From Marinobacter vulgaris (lineage in GTDB: Bacteria; Pseudomonadota; Gammaproteobacteria; Pseudomonadales; Oleiphilaceae): DNA of 64,000 nucleotides. Position numbers and translations under genes: made by a program. The stretch is taken from positions 558,001 through 622,000 of the forward strand of contig NZ_QFWX01000003.1 in assembly GCF_003344045.1 (NCBI RefSeq), written 5' to 3'. A model generated the notes under the pieces. It did not search any database. It saw only the letters and a list, made by a program, of their open reading frames with translations, and had not been told where the DNA came from. Positions 41,306 through 50,215 of this stretch are shown piece by piece (position 1 is the first letter of the stretch; each line of letters opens with the position of its first letter).

Positions 41306-42724
41306 TCAGTTCATCATCTCGCGGACATCAACAAAGTGACCATTGATCGCCGCTGCAGCTGCCATCGCCGGGCTCACCAGGTGCGTCCGGCCACCAAAGC
41401 CCTGACGGCCTTCAAAGTTGCGGTTGGAGGTCGACGCACAATGCTCTCCCTGCCCCAGCTTATCGGCGTTCATGGCCAGACACATGGAGCACCCCGGATC
41501 GCGCCATTCCAGGCCCGCCTCGAGAAAAATCCTGTCGAGTCCTTCCTGCTCCGCCTGGACTTTCACCAGGCCGGAGCCGGGCACCACCATGGCCTGCTTC
41601 AGCAGAGGCGACACCTTGCGGCCTTTTACCACCGCCGCGGCCTCGCGAAGGTCTTCGATGCGGCTGTTGGTGCAGGAACCAATGAACACACGGTCCAGCT
41701 TGATCTCGGTAATCGGCATATTCGGCTTCAGGCCCATGTATTTCAGGGCGCGAACAATGCCTTCCCGCTTGATAGGATCCGCTTCCGCCTCAGGGTCCGG
41801 CACGTGGCCACCCACACCGGCGACCATCTCCGGAGATGTGCCCCAGCTTACCTGTGGCATAATCTCGGAACCTTCCAGCTCCACCACCTTGTCGAACACC
41901 GCATCGTCATCGCTATGGAGGGTCTTCCAGTATTCGATCGCGCGGTTTCGCATCTCGCCTTTTGGCGCGAACGGGCGGTCTTTCACGTAATCAATGGTGG
42001 TCTGGTCGACCGCTACCATGCCCACCCGGGCGCCAGCCTCAATGGACATGTTGCAGATGGTCATGCGGGCTTCCATGGACAGGTTACGAATCGCCTCACC
42101 ACCAAACTCGATGGCGTGGCCTGTGCCGCCAGCGGTACCAATTTTGCCGATGATAGCCAGTACAACGTCCTTCCCAGTCACGCCAGGCCCGAGCTTGCCA
42201 TTCACCTTCACCAGCATGTTCTTCATCTTCTGCTGGACCAGGCACTGGGTCGCCAGAACGTGCTCGACTTCGGACGTACCAATACCATGAGCCAGACAGC
42301 CGAAGGCCCCGTGGGTAGAGGTGTGAGAATCGCCACACACGATACTCATACCCGGCAGCGTTGCGCCCTGCTCCGGCCCGATCACATGCACGATGCCCTG
42401 GCGCTGATCCTTGATCTTGAACTCAAGAATCCCGAACTCGTCGCAGTTTTTGTCCAGGGTCTCGACCTGAATCCGCGACACCGGGTCGACGATGCCTTCC
42501 ACACCGCGAGCACGGTCCGTTGTCGGTACGTTGTGATCCGGCGTAGCCAGGTTGGCATCCAGCCGCCAGGGTTTGCGCCCTGCCAGACGGAGGCCCTCGA
42601 AAGCCTGTGGTGAGGTCACCTCGTGAAGCAGGTGCCGGTCGATGTATATCAACGCCGAGCCGTCATCCCGCTGCTTGACGAGATGGTCGTCCCACAATTT
42701 GTCGTATAAGGTCTTGCCCGCCAT
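41306..42724 (-). CDS. leuC: 3-isopropylmalate dehydratase large subunit
   Basis: A 472-residue aconitase-family subunit carrying the [4Fe-4S] cluster. The cluster Cys are in [15 protein letters not shown] and [25 protein letters not shown] and EFGILEF are further marks. The ATG giving [14 protein letters not shown] is preferred over a GTG four codons upstream because GAGAG sits about five bases before it and homologues begin there. It is the first gene of leuCDB, divergent from a LysR-type regulator. Confidence 0.97.
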   Translation of the reverse strand: MAGKTLYDKLWDDHLVKQRDDGSALIYIDRHLLHEVTSPQAFEGLRLAGRKPWRLDANLATPDHNVPTTDRARGVEGIVDPVSRIQVETLDKNCDEFGILEFKIKDQRQGIVHVIGPEQGATLPGMSIVCGDSHTSTHGAFGCLAHGIGTSEVEHVLATQCLVQQKMKNMLVKVNGKLGPGVTGKDVVLAIIGKIGTAGGTGHAIEFGGEAIRNLSMEARMTICNMSIEAGARVGMVAVDQTTIDYVKDRPFAPKGEMRNRAIEYWKTLHSDDDAVFDKVVELEGSEIMPQVSWGTSPEMVAGVGGHVPDPEAEADPIKREGIVRALKYMGLKPNMPITEIKLDRVFIGSCTNSRIEDLREAAAVVKGRKVSPLLKQAMVVPGSGLVKVQAEQEGLDRIFLEAGLEWRDPGCSMCLAMNADKLGQGEHCASTSNRNFEGRQGFGGRTHLVSPAMAAAAAINGHFVDVREMMN

Positions 42725-42771
42725 GTTCTCTCTCACTCTCTGGGGGTTTCTGGTTTTACCACTATGGGTCT

Positions 42772-42801
42772 ATCTTACCGCTTACCTCTGGATAACCTCA
42801 A
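42772..42801 (-). promoter_or_regulatory. Predicted leuC promoter
   Basis: On the minus strand, TTGAGG and TAAGAT are separated by 18 bases, with about 48 bases from the -10 box to the leuC ATG. It lies just inside the candidate LysR site at 42814-42824, an arrangement fit for activation. Found by eye. Confidence 0.4.
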
Positions 42802-42813
42802 TTCATGTTTTTT

Positions 42814-42824
42814 ATGTTGCGCAT
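42814..42824. promoter_or_regulatory. Candidate LysR-type operator between leuC and its divergent regulator
   Basis: The short dyad ATG-TTGCG-CAT sits upstream of the predicted leuC -35 box, in an AT-rich part of the 163-base divergent spacer. LysR-type regulators usually bind such sites beside the promoter they control. The motif is short, so confidence is low. Confidence 0.3.
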
Positions 42825-42887
42825 TCCTTTATGTCATATTAGGCTCGGGCCAACCTGCCACTGAACACCCTATCGAGGTCATCACAA

Positions 42888-43754
42888 ATGGACGCAAACG
42901 CACTCAAGGCGTTCCTGACCATCGTGGACCAGGAATCATTTTCAGACGCTGCAGAGCTGCTCCACCTGACTCAGCCTGCAATAAGCAAACGGCTGGCTGC
43001 GCTGGAAAACCAGCTGGGCACAAAGCTGATTGACCGGAGCAACCGGCAGGTACGGCTGACCGATGCGGGCGCGCGCCTGCTGCCCCATGCGCGACGGATT
43101 CTTGATGAGGTTCATAACGCCCGCCAGGCACTGTCGGATCGCGAAGGGGCGGTTTCCGGGCCGCTGTCGGTCATTGCCAGCCACCACATCGGCCTGCACC
43201 ACCTGCCGGCCTGGTTGCGGCGGCTGAACCGGGATTATCCGGAGGTGTCGCTGGAGCTGCAGTTCATGGACTCCGAAGGTGCCTTCGGGCAGATGCGCAA
43301 ACGTACGGCGGAGCTGGCGTTTGTGACCTTAAGCGAAAGTATGGATCAGGCCTTCGAGGTGTATGTGCGCTGGGAGGATGCCATGGCTTTCGTGGTATCG
43401 CCGGAGCACCCGCTGGCCATGCTGGACAACCCGGGGCTCGAGGACCTTTCCCGGTATGATGCCCTGCTGCCGGAAGCAGGAACTGCGACCTATCGCACCA
43501 TCAGCCGACTGTTTCTCGACGCCGGACTCGCATTGAAAATCCAGATGCCCACCAACTATCTGGAAACCATCAAGATGATGGCCAGTGTCGGGCTGGGCTG
43601 GAGTGTGTTGCCAGTGAGCATGGTGGACGACTCCTTGACCGTACTGTCCGTGCCCCACTCCGTCAGCCGTATCCTCGGCGGCGTGGGATTGAAAGGCCGG
43701 TCGCTGAGCCCACAGGCCCGGGCATTGCTGGATATCGCATCCGAACTGCAGTAG
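42888..43754 (+). CDS. LysR-family transcriptional regulator, divergent from leuCDB
   Basis: A 288-residue LysR-type regulator. The N-terminal winged HTH is AAELLHLTQPAISKRLAALENQLGTKLIDR (about residues 18-47), followed by the linker helix and a periplasmic-binding-protein-like effector domain (GPLSVIASHHIGLHHLP ... MMASVGLGWSVLPVSMV). Its divergent position next to leuC makes leuCDB the likely target, as for the equivalent gene in Pseudomonas; the effector is unknown. The gene ends six bases from the convergent transporter gene. Confidence 0.9.
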   Translation: MDANALKAFLTIVDQESFSDAAELLHLTQPAISKRLAALENQLGTKLIDRSNRQVRLTDAGARLLPHARRILDEVHNARQALSDREGAVSGPLSVIASHHIGLHHLPAWLRRLNRDYPEVSLELQFMDSEGAFGQMRKRTAELAFVTLSESMDQAFEVYVRWEDAMAFVVSPEHPLAMLDNPGLEDLSRYDALLPEAGTATYRTISRLFLDAGLALKIQMPTNYLETIKMMASVGLGWSVLPVSMVDDSLTVLSVPHSVSRILGGVGLKGRSLSPQARALLDIASELQ

Positions 43755-43760
43755 CGCCGG

Positions 43761-44900
43761 TTAATGCTCCGGCGGCGGCCTCAGCCCCCGCCAGGTGATG
43801 ACAATGGCAATAGCCATGGCAATCGCCCCACCCCAAAAAGCGGCCGAGGTACTGAAACCGTCCACCAGAAAGCCCGACATCCAGGCGCCAATCGCACCAC
43901 CAGCGCCGAAGGTGAGCCCGCTATACAACGCCTGCCCCTGACCGTGATGGTGTCGCCCAAAGAATCCCTGGATGTACTGCACCGAAATGGCATGGAGTGC
44001 GCCGTAGGAAGCAGCGTGCAGCAGTTGCGCGAAAATCAGAACCGCCAACACATCAGTCATTTCCGCAATTAACACCCACCGAATCATCGTCAGAGCCAGG
44101 GCCCCGATCGCAATCTGCCGCACTGTGAAATTCCGCGTCAACCGGTGCATCACCAGAAACAGCCCAATCTCTGCCAGCACCCCCAGCGACCACAGCAGCC
44201 CGATCGCCAGCTTGCCGTAACCGTGCTGCGCCAGGTGGATACTGAAAAAGGTGTAATAGGCCCCGTGAGATACCTGCAGCAGGAAATTCATCAGAAAAAA
44301 CGTCACTACCGCCGGGTGCGTCACGATGGCCTTCAGACTGCCCTTGGGCGCCGGCGGCTTGCGCTCGCCCCGCTCCGACGGCACCAGAAACGCAGACACC
44401 GCAATCCCTGCAAACACCGGCAACAATAACCACGGCAACAGGCTAATCGGCACCAGCTCCAGAATCCCGCCCACTAACGCCACGGCCCCGATAAATCCCA
44501 CGGAGCCCCAAAGCCGGACCTTGCCGTATTTATCGCGCTGGCTACCCAGCGAACGCAGGGTTATGACCTCATACAGCGGAAGAATCGCATTCCAGAAAAA
44601 CGTAAACGCCAGCATCACCAACAGAAGCCCGTAAAATCCCGGCTCCAGGAACACCCCGATGAAAAACAGTGACCCGGTAATCGCCCCGAACCGAACCAAA
44701 CGGACCCGCTGTCCGGTTTTGTCACCCAGCCAGCCCCACACATTAGGGGCGATAATCTTGGTGAGCTGGATTGTGGCCATCAACGTGGCGATCTGAAGGT
44801 AGGAAAACCCCCGGTCTTCAAGATACAGCGACCAGTACGGCAGCAAGCCCCCGAGGAGGGCGAAGAACCAGAAGTAGAGGTTGGAAAGGCGCCAGTAGAT
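43761..44900 (-). CDS. MFS transporter (phenylpropionate-transporter-like) without a canonical start codon
   Basis: A 12-TM MFS_1-like / HcaT-type major facilitator. Substrate unknown. TM1 reads YFWFFALLGGLLPYWSLYL, then YLQIATLMATIQLTKIIAPNVWGWLGDKTG (MFS loop 2-3 motif), with a cytoplasmic basic loop SERGERKPPAPKG between halves and a short RPPPEH tail. In-frame coding similarity runs back to YWRLSNLYFW, but the only codons there are GTT ATC and there is an in-frame TAA nine codons upstream of TAC TGG. The first standard start is a TTG at 44846, inside TM1. The interval used assumes ATC at 44900, six bases after GGAGAA. It could equally be a start-codon-loss pseudogene. Confidence 0.7.
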   Translation of the reverse strand: MYWRLSNLYFWFFALLGGLLPYWSLYLEDRGFSYLQIATLMATIQLTKIIAPNVWGWLGDKTGQRVRLVRFGAITGSLFFIGVFLEPGFYGLLLVMLAFTFFWNAILPLYEVITLRSLGSQRDKYGKVRLWGSVGFIGAVALVGGILELVPISLLPWLLLPVFAGIAVSAFLVPSERGERKPPAPKGSLKAIVTHPAVVTFFLMNFLLQVSHGAYYTFFSIHLAQHGYGKLAIGLLWSLGVLAEIGLFLVMHRLTRNFTVRQIAIGALALTMIRWVLIAEMTDVLAVLIFAQLLHAASYGALHAISVQYIQGFFGRHHHGQGQALYSGLTFGAGGAIGAWMSGFLVDGFSTSAAFWGGAIAMAIAIVITWRGLRPPPEH

Positions 44901-44936
44901 AACGAATTCTCCAGAGAGTTATCACAGAGGTTCAAT

Positions 44937-45048
44937 CGCCACGGAGGACGGGGCCATTCAAAACCGTGGAGCGCCAGGGATGGCGCGACCGAGCCCTACA
45001 TGGAAGTATTTACGTGGCGTGTTTTGAATGGCCCTGTTCTTCGTGGCA
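44937..45048. repeat. Long imperfect inverted repeat (MITE-like), 28-base arms
   Basis: The left arm 44937-44964 and right arm 45021-45048 match at 24 of 28 positions as an inverted repeat; the innermost 14 bases (GGGCCATTCAAAAC) match perfectly. Three of the four mismatches become G-U pairs in plus-strand RNA, so a 27-bp stem with a 56-base loop could form. The loop contains its own short palindromic piece GCGCCAGGGATGGCGC. There is no coding potential. It lies between aroC and the transporter gene. Confidence 0.7.
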
Positions 45049-45072
45049 GGCACCGCTTTTGGCCGTCTAATT

Positions 45073-45100
45073 GTCGGACTACGCCTTTGGCTAATCCGAC
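45073..45100. repeat. REP-like hairpin GTCGGA...TCCGAC
   Basis: GTCGGACTACGCC and GGCTAATCCGAC pair around a TTT loop with one mismatch and one bulged base. The sequence read on the minus strand (GTAGGTCGGATTAGCC and so on) resembles a dispersed extragenic palindrome seen in many gammaproteobacterial genomes. It lies 18 bases beyond the aroC stop and may help end or protect that transcript. Confidence 0.6.
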
Positions 45101-45117
45101 CTACGAGTGTTGATAAA

Positions 45118-46212
45118 TCAGGCCTGGCCTATGTCCGGGGTAGAGACAGAAACATCTCCGTTCTGACCGCGATGGCGCAGGTAATGGTCCATCAGCACGA
45201 TGGCCATCATTGCCTCCGCAATCGGCGTGGCCCGGATACCCACACAGGGATCGTGCCGGCCGGTGGTAATCACCTCCACCGGATTGCCGTGCACATCAAT
45301 ACTGCGCCCCGACAACCGCAAACTCGAGGTCGGTTTCAGCGCCATACTCGCCAGAATCGGTTGCCCGGACGAAATACCGCCCAGCACGCCACCGGCATGG
45401 TTCGACAGAAACCCCTCGGGAGTCAGCTCATCCCGGTGTTCGGTGCCTTTCTGATCAATGCAGCCAAAACCGGCACCGATTTCCACACCCTTGACCGCGT
45501 TAATGCTCATCAGGGCGTGGGCCAGGTCCGCATCCAGGCGGTCGAATACGGGCTCACCCAAACCGGGGGGCACGCCCTCGGCTACCACATTGATACGGGC
45601 ACCAATGGAGTTACCTTCTTTGCGCAGAGCATCCATGTAGGCTTCCATCTCCGGAACCTTGTCTGCATCAGGACAGAAAAACGGGTTTTCATGGACCTGG
45701 TCCCAGTCCAGCTTTTCGATCTTTATGGGGCCAAGCTGGGACAGGTAGCCGCGGATCCTGATACCCAGTCGCTGTTCGAGGAACTTACGCGCCACCGCGC
45801 CAGCCGCCACGCGCATGGCCGTTTCCCGCGCTGAGGAGCGGCCGCCACCGCGATAGTCACGCACACCGTATTTATGCATGTAGGTGTAATCAGCGTGAGC
45901 GGGACGGAACTGCTCGGAAATCTTTGAGTAGTCCTTGGAGCGCTGGTCGGTGTTTTCGATCACCAGGCCAATGGGCGTGCCGGTGGTTTTACCTTCAAAC
46001 ACACCGGACAGAATCTTGACCTCGTCCGCTTCACGGCGCTGGGTCGTGTGCCGTGACGTGCCGGGTTTGCGGCGATCAAGATCCCGTTGCATGTCCTCTA
46101 CCGACAGTTCCAGCCCCGGGGGGCAACCATCGATAATGCAGCCCAAAGCGGCGCCATGACTCTCGCCAAAGCTGGTAACCGTAAACAATTTTCCGAAACT
46201 ATTTCCCGACAT
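45118..46212 (-). CDS. aroC: Chorismate synthase
   Basis: A 364-residue enzyme that makes chorismate from EPSP with reduced FMN, the last shared step of aromatic synthesis. The family signatures [23 protein letters not shown] (N-terminus), [22 protein letters not shown] and [17 protein letters not shown] are all present, with the catalytic His in GESHG. It is 24 bases downstream of prmB. Chorismate feeds PabB and the Trp genes of this window. Confidence 0.98.
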   Translation of the reverse strand: MSGNSFGKLFTVTSFGESHGAALGCIIDGCPPGLELSVEDMQRDLDRRKPGTSRHTTQRREADEVKILSGVFEGKTTGTPIGLVIENTDQRSKDYSKISEQFRPAHADYTYMHKYGVRDYRGGGRSSARETAMRVAAGAVARKFLEQRLGIRIRGYLSQLGPIKIEKLDWDQVHENPFFCPDADKVPEMEAYMDALRKEGNSIGARINVVAEGVPPGLGEPVFDRLDADLAHALMSINAVKGVEIGAGFGCIDQKGTEHRDELTPEGFLSNHAGGVLGGISSGQPILASMALKPTSSLRLSGRSIDVHGNPVEVITTGRHDPCVGIRATPIAEAMMAIVLMDHYLRHRGQNGDVSVSTPDIGQA

Positions 46213-46236
46213 GATTCAGTATCTTATCCAAGGTTT

Positions 46237-47121
46237 TTAACAAAGATCTTCAGCAGTCAGCAGGAACACGCCGTCACCGCCATTTTCAAATTCCAGCCAG
46301 GTAAAAGGCATATCCGGATACGCTTCCTGCAGCGCCGGCCAGCTGTTGCCGACCTCAACAATCAACAGGCCACCCGGGTTCAGGTGCTTCGCTGCACCTG
46401 CCAGAATCCTGTGGGCAATGTCCAGTCCGTCACCGCCGGCGGCCAGGCCCAGTTCCGGTTCGTGGCTGTATTCCGTCGGCATATCCGCTATGTCTTCAGC
46501 ATCTACGTAGGGAGGATTGCTGAGGATGACATCGTAACGACCCTCAATGCCGTCAAACACATCCGAACGAACGGTTCTGACACGGTCGCCAACATCATGA
46601 TACTCGATGTTTGCCTCTGCTACCTCCAGGGCATCAGGCGAAATATCCGACAGGTCCACCTCTGCTTCGTCAAACACGGTGGCGGCCGCGATACCGATAC
46701 AACCGCTGCCGGTGCACAGATCCAGCACTCTGCCAACGGGATGTTGCCCCAGCCACGGCTGCAAACCGCCCTCGATCAGTTCCCCTAGCGGGGACCTCGG
46801 CACCAGCACGCGCTCATCAACGTGAAAGGGAAGTCCCATAAACCAGGCCTCACCAAGCAGATAGGCCAGAGGCACCCGCTCGCTGATCCGGCGCTCCATG
46901 CGGTCAACAATCAGTTGACGTTCATCCCGGGTCAGGCGTGCATCCAGAAACACAGTGTTGTTTTCCAATGGCAGATGAAGGCTGCGCATAACCAGCTGGA
47001 CTGACTCGTCCCAGACATTGTCGGTGCCGTGGCCAAAAAAAAGGGGCGAATCGGCAAAACGTGAGGATACATAGCGCAGGTAATCCCTGACAGTATGCAG
47101 GTCGTCAATCGGGCTGGTCAC
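46237..47121 (-). CDS. prmB: 50S ribosomal protein L3 glutamine N5-methyltransferase
   Basis: A 294-residue class I methyltransferase that methylates a Gln side chain of ribosomal protein L3. The SAM motif is [16 protein letters not shown] (about residues 136-151) and the amide-methylating NPPY motif is [11 protein letters not shown]. PrmB is distinguished from PrmC by [24 protein letters not shown], and prmB next to aroC is a common arrangement. Confidence 0.95.
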   Translation of the reverse strand: MTSPIDDLHTVRDYLRYVSSRFADSPLFFGHGTDNVWDESVQLVMRSLHLPLENNTVFLDARLTRDERQLIVDRMERRISERVPLAYLLGEAWFMGLPFHVDERVLVPRSPLGELIEGGLQPWLGQHPVGRVLDLCTGSGCIGIAAATVFDEAEVDLSDISPDALEVAEANIEYHDVGDRVRTVRSDVFDGIEGRYDVILSNPPYVDAEDIADMPTEYSHEPELGLAAGGDGLDIAHRILAGAAKHLNPGGLLIVEVGNSWPALQEAYPDMPFTWLEFENGGDGVFLLTAEDLC

Positions 47122-47181
47122 AAGCTCTCTTCCTGTCCGGAAATGGTAAAGGGCCGGAATTATACGCTTCCACGCCCATGA

Positions 47182-48393
47182 TTACAGTGCCAGCGGCCCG
47201 GAGCTGTTGAGGTTTTCTTCGTAACGATCAAGGGCCGCAGACATGCGTTCGCGGCCCAGCTGGATTAATTCCGGCGCCTTGTGATAGTCATAGCTGCGAC
47301 CGGCGTTCTTGGGGATATTGACCAGCAGATCCGGCGGATAGCCGGCAATTTTGTACTGCACCAGGGCGCTCTGCATGGTTTCAATGGTCAGGTTCATTAC
47401 ATCGAACTTGCCAATGCCAAGTTTGTCCCAGTCAATGGTTTCGTGATCATCCTTGTTCTTGGCCGGTTCCGTCTTGATAGCCGCCGGCGTACTCTTCGTT
47501 TCATTCTTGGCCACCGCCTTGCTGATCTTTTCCTCCGGCGACTCCGACGGGACAGAGTCCTTGCGTGCGGTAAAGGTCTTGATGGCGTCCCAGTCGAACC
47601 AGCGGGAAGCCTTGTCACGGATCTTGTCCACCCACTCATCAAGCTCTACACCATCGCCTGCGGTGTTTGCGAACGCTGCATCCGGCAGGCGACGGCTACG
47701 GTCATCCTCGCCGCTGAGGTTGACCGCCACGACCATGTCCGCATGAGAGGAAATGGTCGGAATAATGGGTAAGGGATTCAGCAGTGCGCCATCAACCAAT
47801 ACACGCCCGTTCAGCACCAGTGGCGTGACAACACTTGGGATGGCGACGGAGGCGCGGATCGCCTGGTCCAGCGGGCCTTCCTGGAACCAGATCTCCTTGT
47901 GGGCCAGCAGATCGGTGGCAACGGCGGTGTAGGCCAGCGGCAGGTCTTCAATGCGGGTATCACCAATCATTTCCCGGACCACGGAAAAGATCTTCTCACC
48001 ACGAATGGCGCCCACGGAATTGAAGGTGACATCCAGCAGCTTCAGCACGTCAAACTGCCCCAGACCGGTTACCCAATCCTTGTAATCCTTCATTTTTCCG
48101 GCGGCGAACACCCCACCAATCAGCGCGCCCATGGAACAACCGGAAATGGCAACAATGTCGTAGCCCCGCTCCACCAGTATCTCGATGGCGCCGATATGGG
48201 CATAGCCCCTGGCACCGCCACTACCCAACGCCAGGGCAACGGTTTTGCCCTTGCCCGTTTCACCGGACGCAGGTTCTTCGTTCGCCCGGCAAGACTGCGC
48301 CGCGGAGATGCCCGTACTGGTGACGAGGTTCGAAATGGCGTCTTTGGGCTTCTCGTCCTGCTGCTGGGATGCGGAATCCGTCGGCTTGCTCAT
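47182..48393 (-). CDS. Patatin-like phospholipase family protein
   Basis: A 403-residue cytoplasmic or membrane-associated patatin-fold lipase of the RssA type. The oxyanion loop is GSGGARGYAHIGAIE (about residues 57-71), the nucleophile Ser is in SGCSMGALIGG, and the catalytic Asp in VDGALLNPLP; all parts of the Ser-Asp dyad are intact. A 50-residue polar N-terminus and a Lys/Ala/Thr-rich insertion (about residues 275-325) interrupt the usual RssA length of about 300. Four bases separate it from the DUF4892 gene. The substrate is unknown. Confidence 0.9.
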   Translation of the reverse strand: MSKPTDSASQQQDEKPKDAISNLVTSTGISAAQSCRANEEPASGETGKGKTVALALGSGGARGYAHIGAIEILVERGYDIVAISGCSMGALIGGVFAAGKMKDYKDWVTGLGQFDVLKLLDVTFNSVGAIRGEKIFSVVREMIGDTRIEDLPLAYTAVATDLLAHKEIWFQEGPLDQAIRASVAIPSVVTPLVLNGRVLVDGALLNPLPIIPTISSHADMVVAVNLSGEDDRSRRLPDAAFANTAGDGVELDEWVDKIRDKASRWFDWDAIKTFTARKDSVPSESPEEKISKAVAKNETKSTPAAIKTEPAKNKDDHETIDWDKLGIGKFDVMNLTIETMQSALVQYKIAGYPPDLLVNIPKNAGRSYDYHKAPELIQLGRERMSAALDRYEENLNSSGPLAL

Positions 48394-48397
48394 CCCT

Positions 48398-49300
48398 TCA
48401 CCTCGTAATCACCATCAATTCAACCCGATCGCCCTGGCGGTCGGGATTGGGTATGACGACCGCAGGCCCCACCGTAATAGTCGTCTGCAGGCTTTCGGAA
48501 ATGCCGCTTTTAACAAGCACCTGAGCCAGGGAGTCGGCCGCTTTCTCGGCGCGCTCCATAGACTCCTCGAAGCTTTCGTCTTCCTGCAATTCAGAATAGG
48601 CGGTCAGAATAACCCTGGCGCCCTCTTCCCCGGCCCAGTCATTGATCACACGGCGATCAGCAGCGGTCCAATCGAACTGGAAGGTAATACCACCTTGCCA
48701 GTGCACTATAATAGGTCCCTTGATTCGGGCACTCTCGTTACCCAGGCCGGGGATCCCGGTACCCTGGGGAGCCACCAGATGCTCTACCCACACGAACTCC
48801 CGATTGTTGCCCCGGGTAACCGTGTAAACCAGGGTCACCCAGGGCTGCCCGTTCTCATCGATTGAGCCTCCCACCAGGTAATCCTGATTGGTGTCGCGGC
48901 CATACAGCTCGGATTGATCGAATATCTGGTTTGCCCAGACATTACTGCGCCCGCAAGCACGGCCGGAGCACTCAAACAGCACCTGCGCCCCCCGCGCCTG
49001 CAGCTGCCGCAGGTAATGATCTCTTGCTTCTTCACGGTTAGCGCCCCGTTGTACCTCATACAACTGCCCGACGCCCTTGACCGGGAGCCGGGCCATACTG
49101 GCTGAGCGTATTTCATTATTGATTTCCCTGACCGGGCTGAAAAGAATCAGGTGCCCGGGAGAATCGATCGTCACTTCCTCCTCCAGATTGGCCTCGGGAA
49201 AAGCTTCCGGCGGGGGCATTTGGGCCGACACCACAGCCGAGCCGCCCATCAGGAGAACCGCAACCAACCTGACTAACTGCGAAAAGCATTTATTCTGCAT
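48398..49300 (-). CDS. DUF4892-family exported protein
   Basis: A 300-residue protein with a Sec signal peptide (hydrophobic residues 9-25, cleavage near VSAQ). Family marks are the HLILFSPVREINNEIRSAS strand, LYEVQRGANREEARDHYLRQL, and CSGRACGRSNVWANQIFDQ with two Cys that could form a disulphide. The C-terminal part (ARVILTAYSELQEDESFEESMERAEKAADSLAQVLV) resembles an OmpA-like module. The function is unknown. It overlaps the hydrolase gene upstream by 11 bases and lies four bases before the patatin gene. Confidence 0.75.
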   Translation of the reverse strand: MQNKCFSQLVRLVAVLLMGGSAVVSAQMPPPEAFPEANLEEEVTIDSPGHLILFSPVREINNEIRSASMARLPVKGVGQLYEVQRGANREEARDHYLRQLQARGAQVLFECSGRACGRSNVWANQIFDQSELYGRDTNQDYLVGGSIDENGQPWVTLVYTVTRGNNREFVWVEHLVAPQGTGIPGLGNESARIKGPIIVHWQGGITFQFDWTAADRRVINDWAGEEGARVILTAYSELQEDESFEESMERAEKAADSLAQVLVKSGISESLQTTITVGPAVVIPNPDRQGDRVELMVITR

Positions 49301-50207
49301 CGTCTAAAAAGCCTCTGACTGCATCGACAACCGGCCCAATGTCCCCTTCCAGATGGCAGTGATGGCCACCAGATACGGTGATCAGGTCCAGTTCTGCAAT
49401 GGCGTTTGTTCGTGAACCCAGCTCCGGACGGCTCGCAAGCAGCCCTTTCTCGGCACGCAAAAACCGTGTGGGGGTAACAACCTTTTTCAGGCAAGCCGTT
49501 ACCTGTGCTTCGTCCATCATAATCATTGAGGGATGCCGCAAACGGGGATCTGTCCGCCACACGAATCCCTCACCCGACTGTTTCATACTGCGGGCAACCA
49601 GCATCCTGGCCGCCGGCGGCGACAGCGGAATCATACCTCCCTCCCGGGCCCTGGCCGCTGCCGCAACGTCAGGGTATACGACCGGTTTTCCGGAACCTGT
49701 CATTCGTTTGGTGATTGCCTTGCGCATCTGCCCGATCACTTCTTCCGGTTCGCGGCTGATGGGGCCAAGACTATCGATCATTACCAGTCGGCGCACCCGC
49801 TCCGGAAACGCCGCCGCAAAAAGCACACTGACAATACCGCCGAGGGAGTGGCCAACCAGGTCGACCCGGCCTTCAGGTGCGCCCCGGAAATGGATTTCGA
49901 CCAGTTCCGCCAGATCGGCCACATAGTCCATTAACTGGTAGCCCTGGCCAGGGGGACGATGCCCCGAGTGACCATGTCCCGCCATATCCAGTGCATAGAC
50001 ATGTCTGTGACCACCCAGTTCCGGTGCCAATCGGGCAAATGACAGGGCGTTGTCCAACCAGCCGTGAATCATCAGCACGGGGCAGTCAGTGGGAGTGCTG
50101 GCAGCAGGCCAGTGCAGGCCCGCGAGGGTGATATGGTTCAAAGACCAGTTTATTTCCCGATACGAGGCCCCGGTATCGGTTGGGGTGTCCAAAGCGGTGT
50201 CATTCAT
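49290..50207 (-). CDS. Alpha/beta-fold hydrolase
   Basis: A 305-residue soluble alpha/beta hydrolase. The oxyanion segment is LMIHGWLDNALSFARLAPEL (about residues 46-65), the nucleophile elbow GHSLGG (about 119-124) and the catalytic His in SGGHHCHLEGD near the C-terminus. No signal peptide is seen. The substrate cannot be predicted; esterase or lipase activity would fit the neighbouring patatin gene. It starts eight bases after pilZ. Confidence 0.9.
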   Translation of the reverse strand: MNDTALDTPTDTGASYREINWSLNHITLAGLHWPAASTPTDCPVLMIHGWLDNALSFARLAPELGGHRHVYALDMAGHGHSGHRPPGQGYQLMDYVADLAELVEIHFRGAPEGRVDLVGHSLGGIVSVLFAAAFPERVRRLVMIDSLGPISREPEEVIGQMRKAITKRMTGSGKPVVYPDVAAAARAREGGMIPLSPPAARMLVARSMKQSGEGFVWRTDPRLRHPSMIMMDEAQVTACLKKVVTPTRFLRAEKGLLASRPELGSRTNAIAELDLITVSGGHHCHLEGDIGPVVDAVRGFLDDAE

Positions 50208-50215
50208 TGAAACGC

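Noticed and set aside
41336..42613. A 425-codon open frame on the plus strand
   Set aside because: Antisense to leuC, with no domain I recognise and no ribosome site. Same for similar long frames opposite dinG (60018-61259), purF (26069-27277) and fimL (1110-2027).
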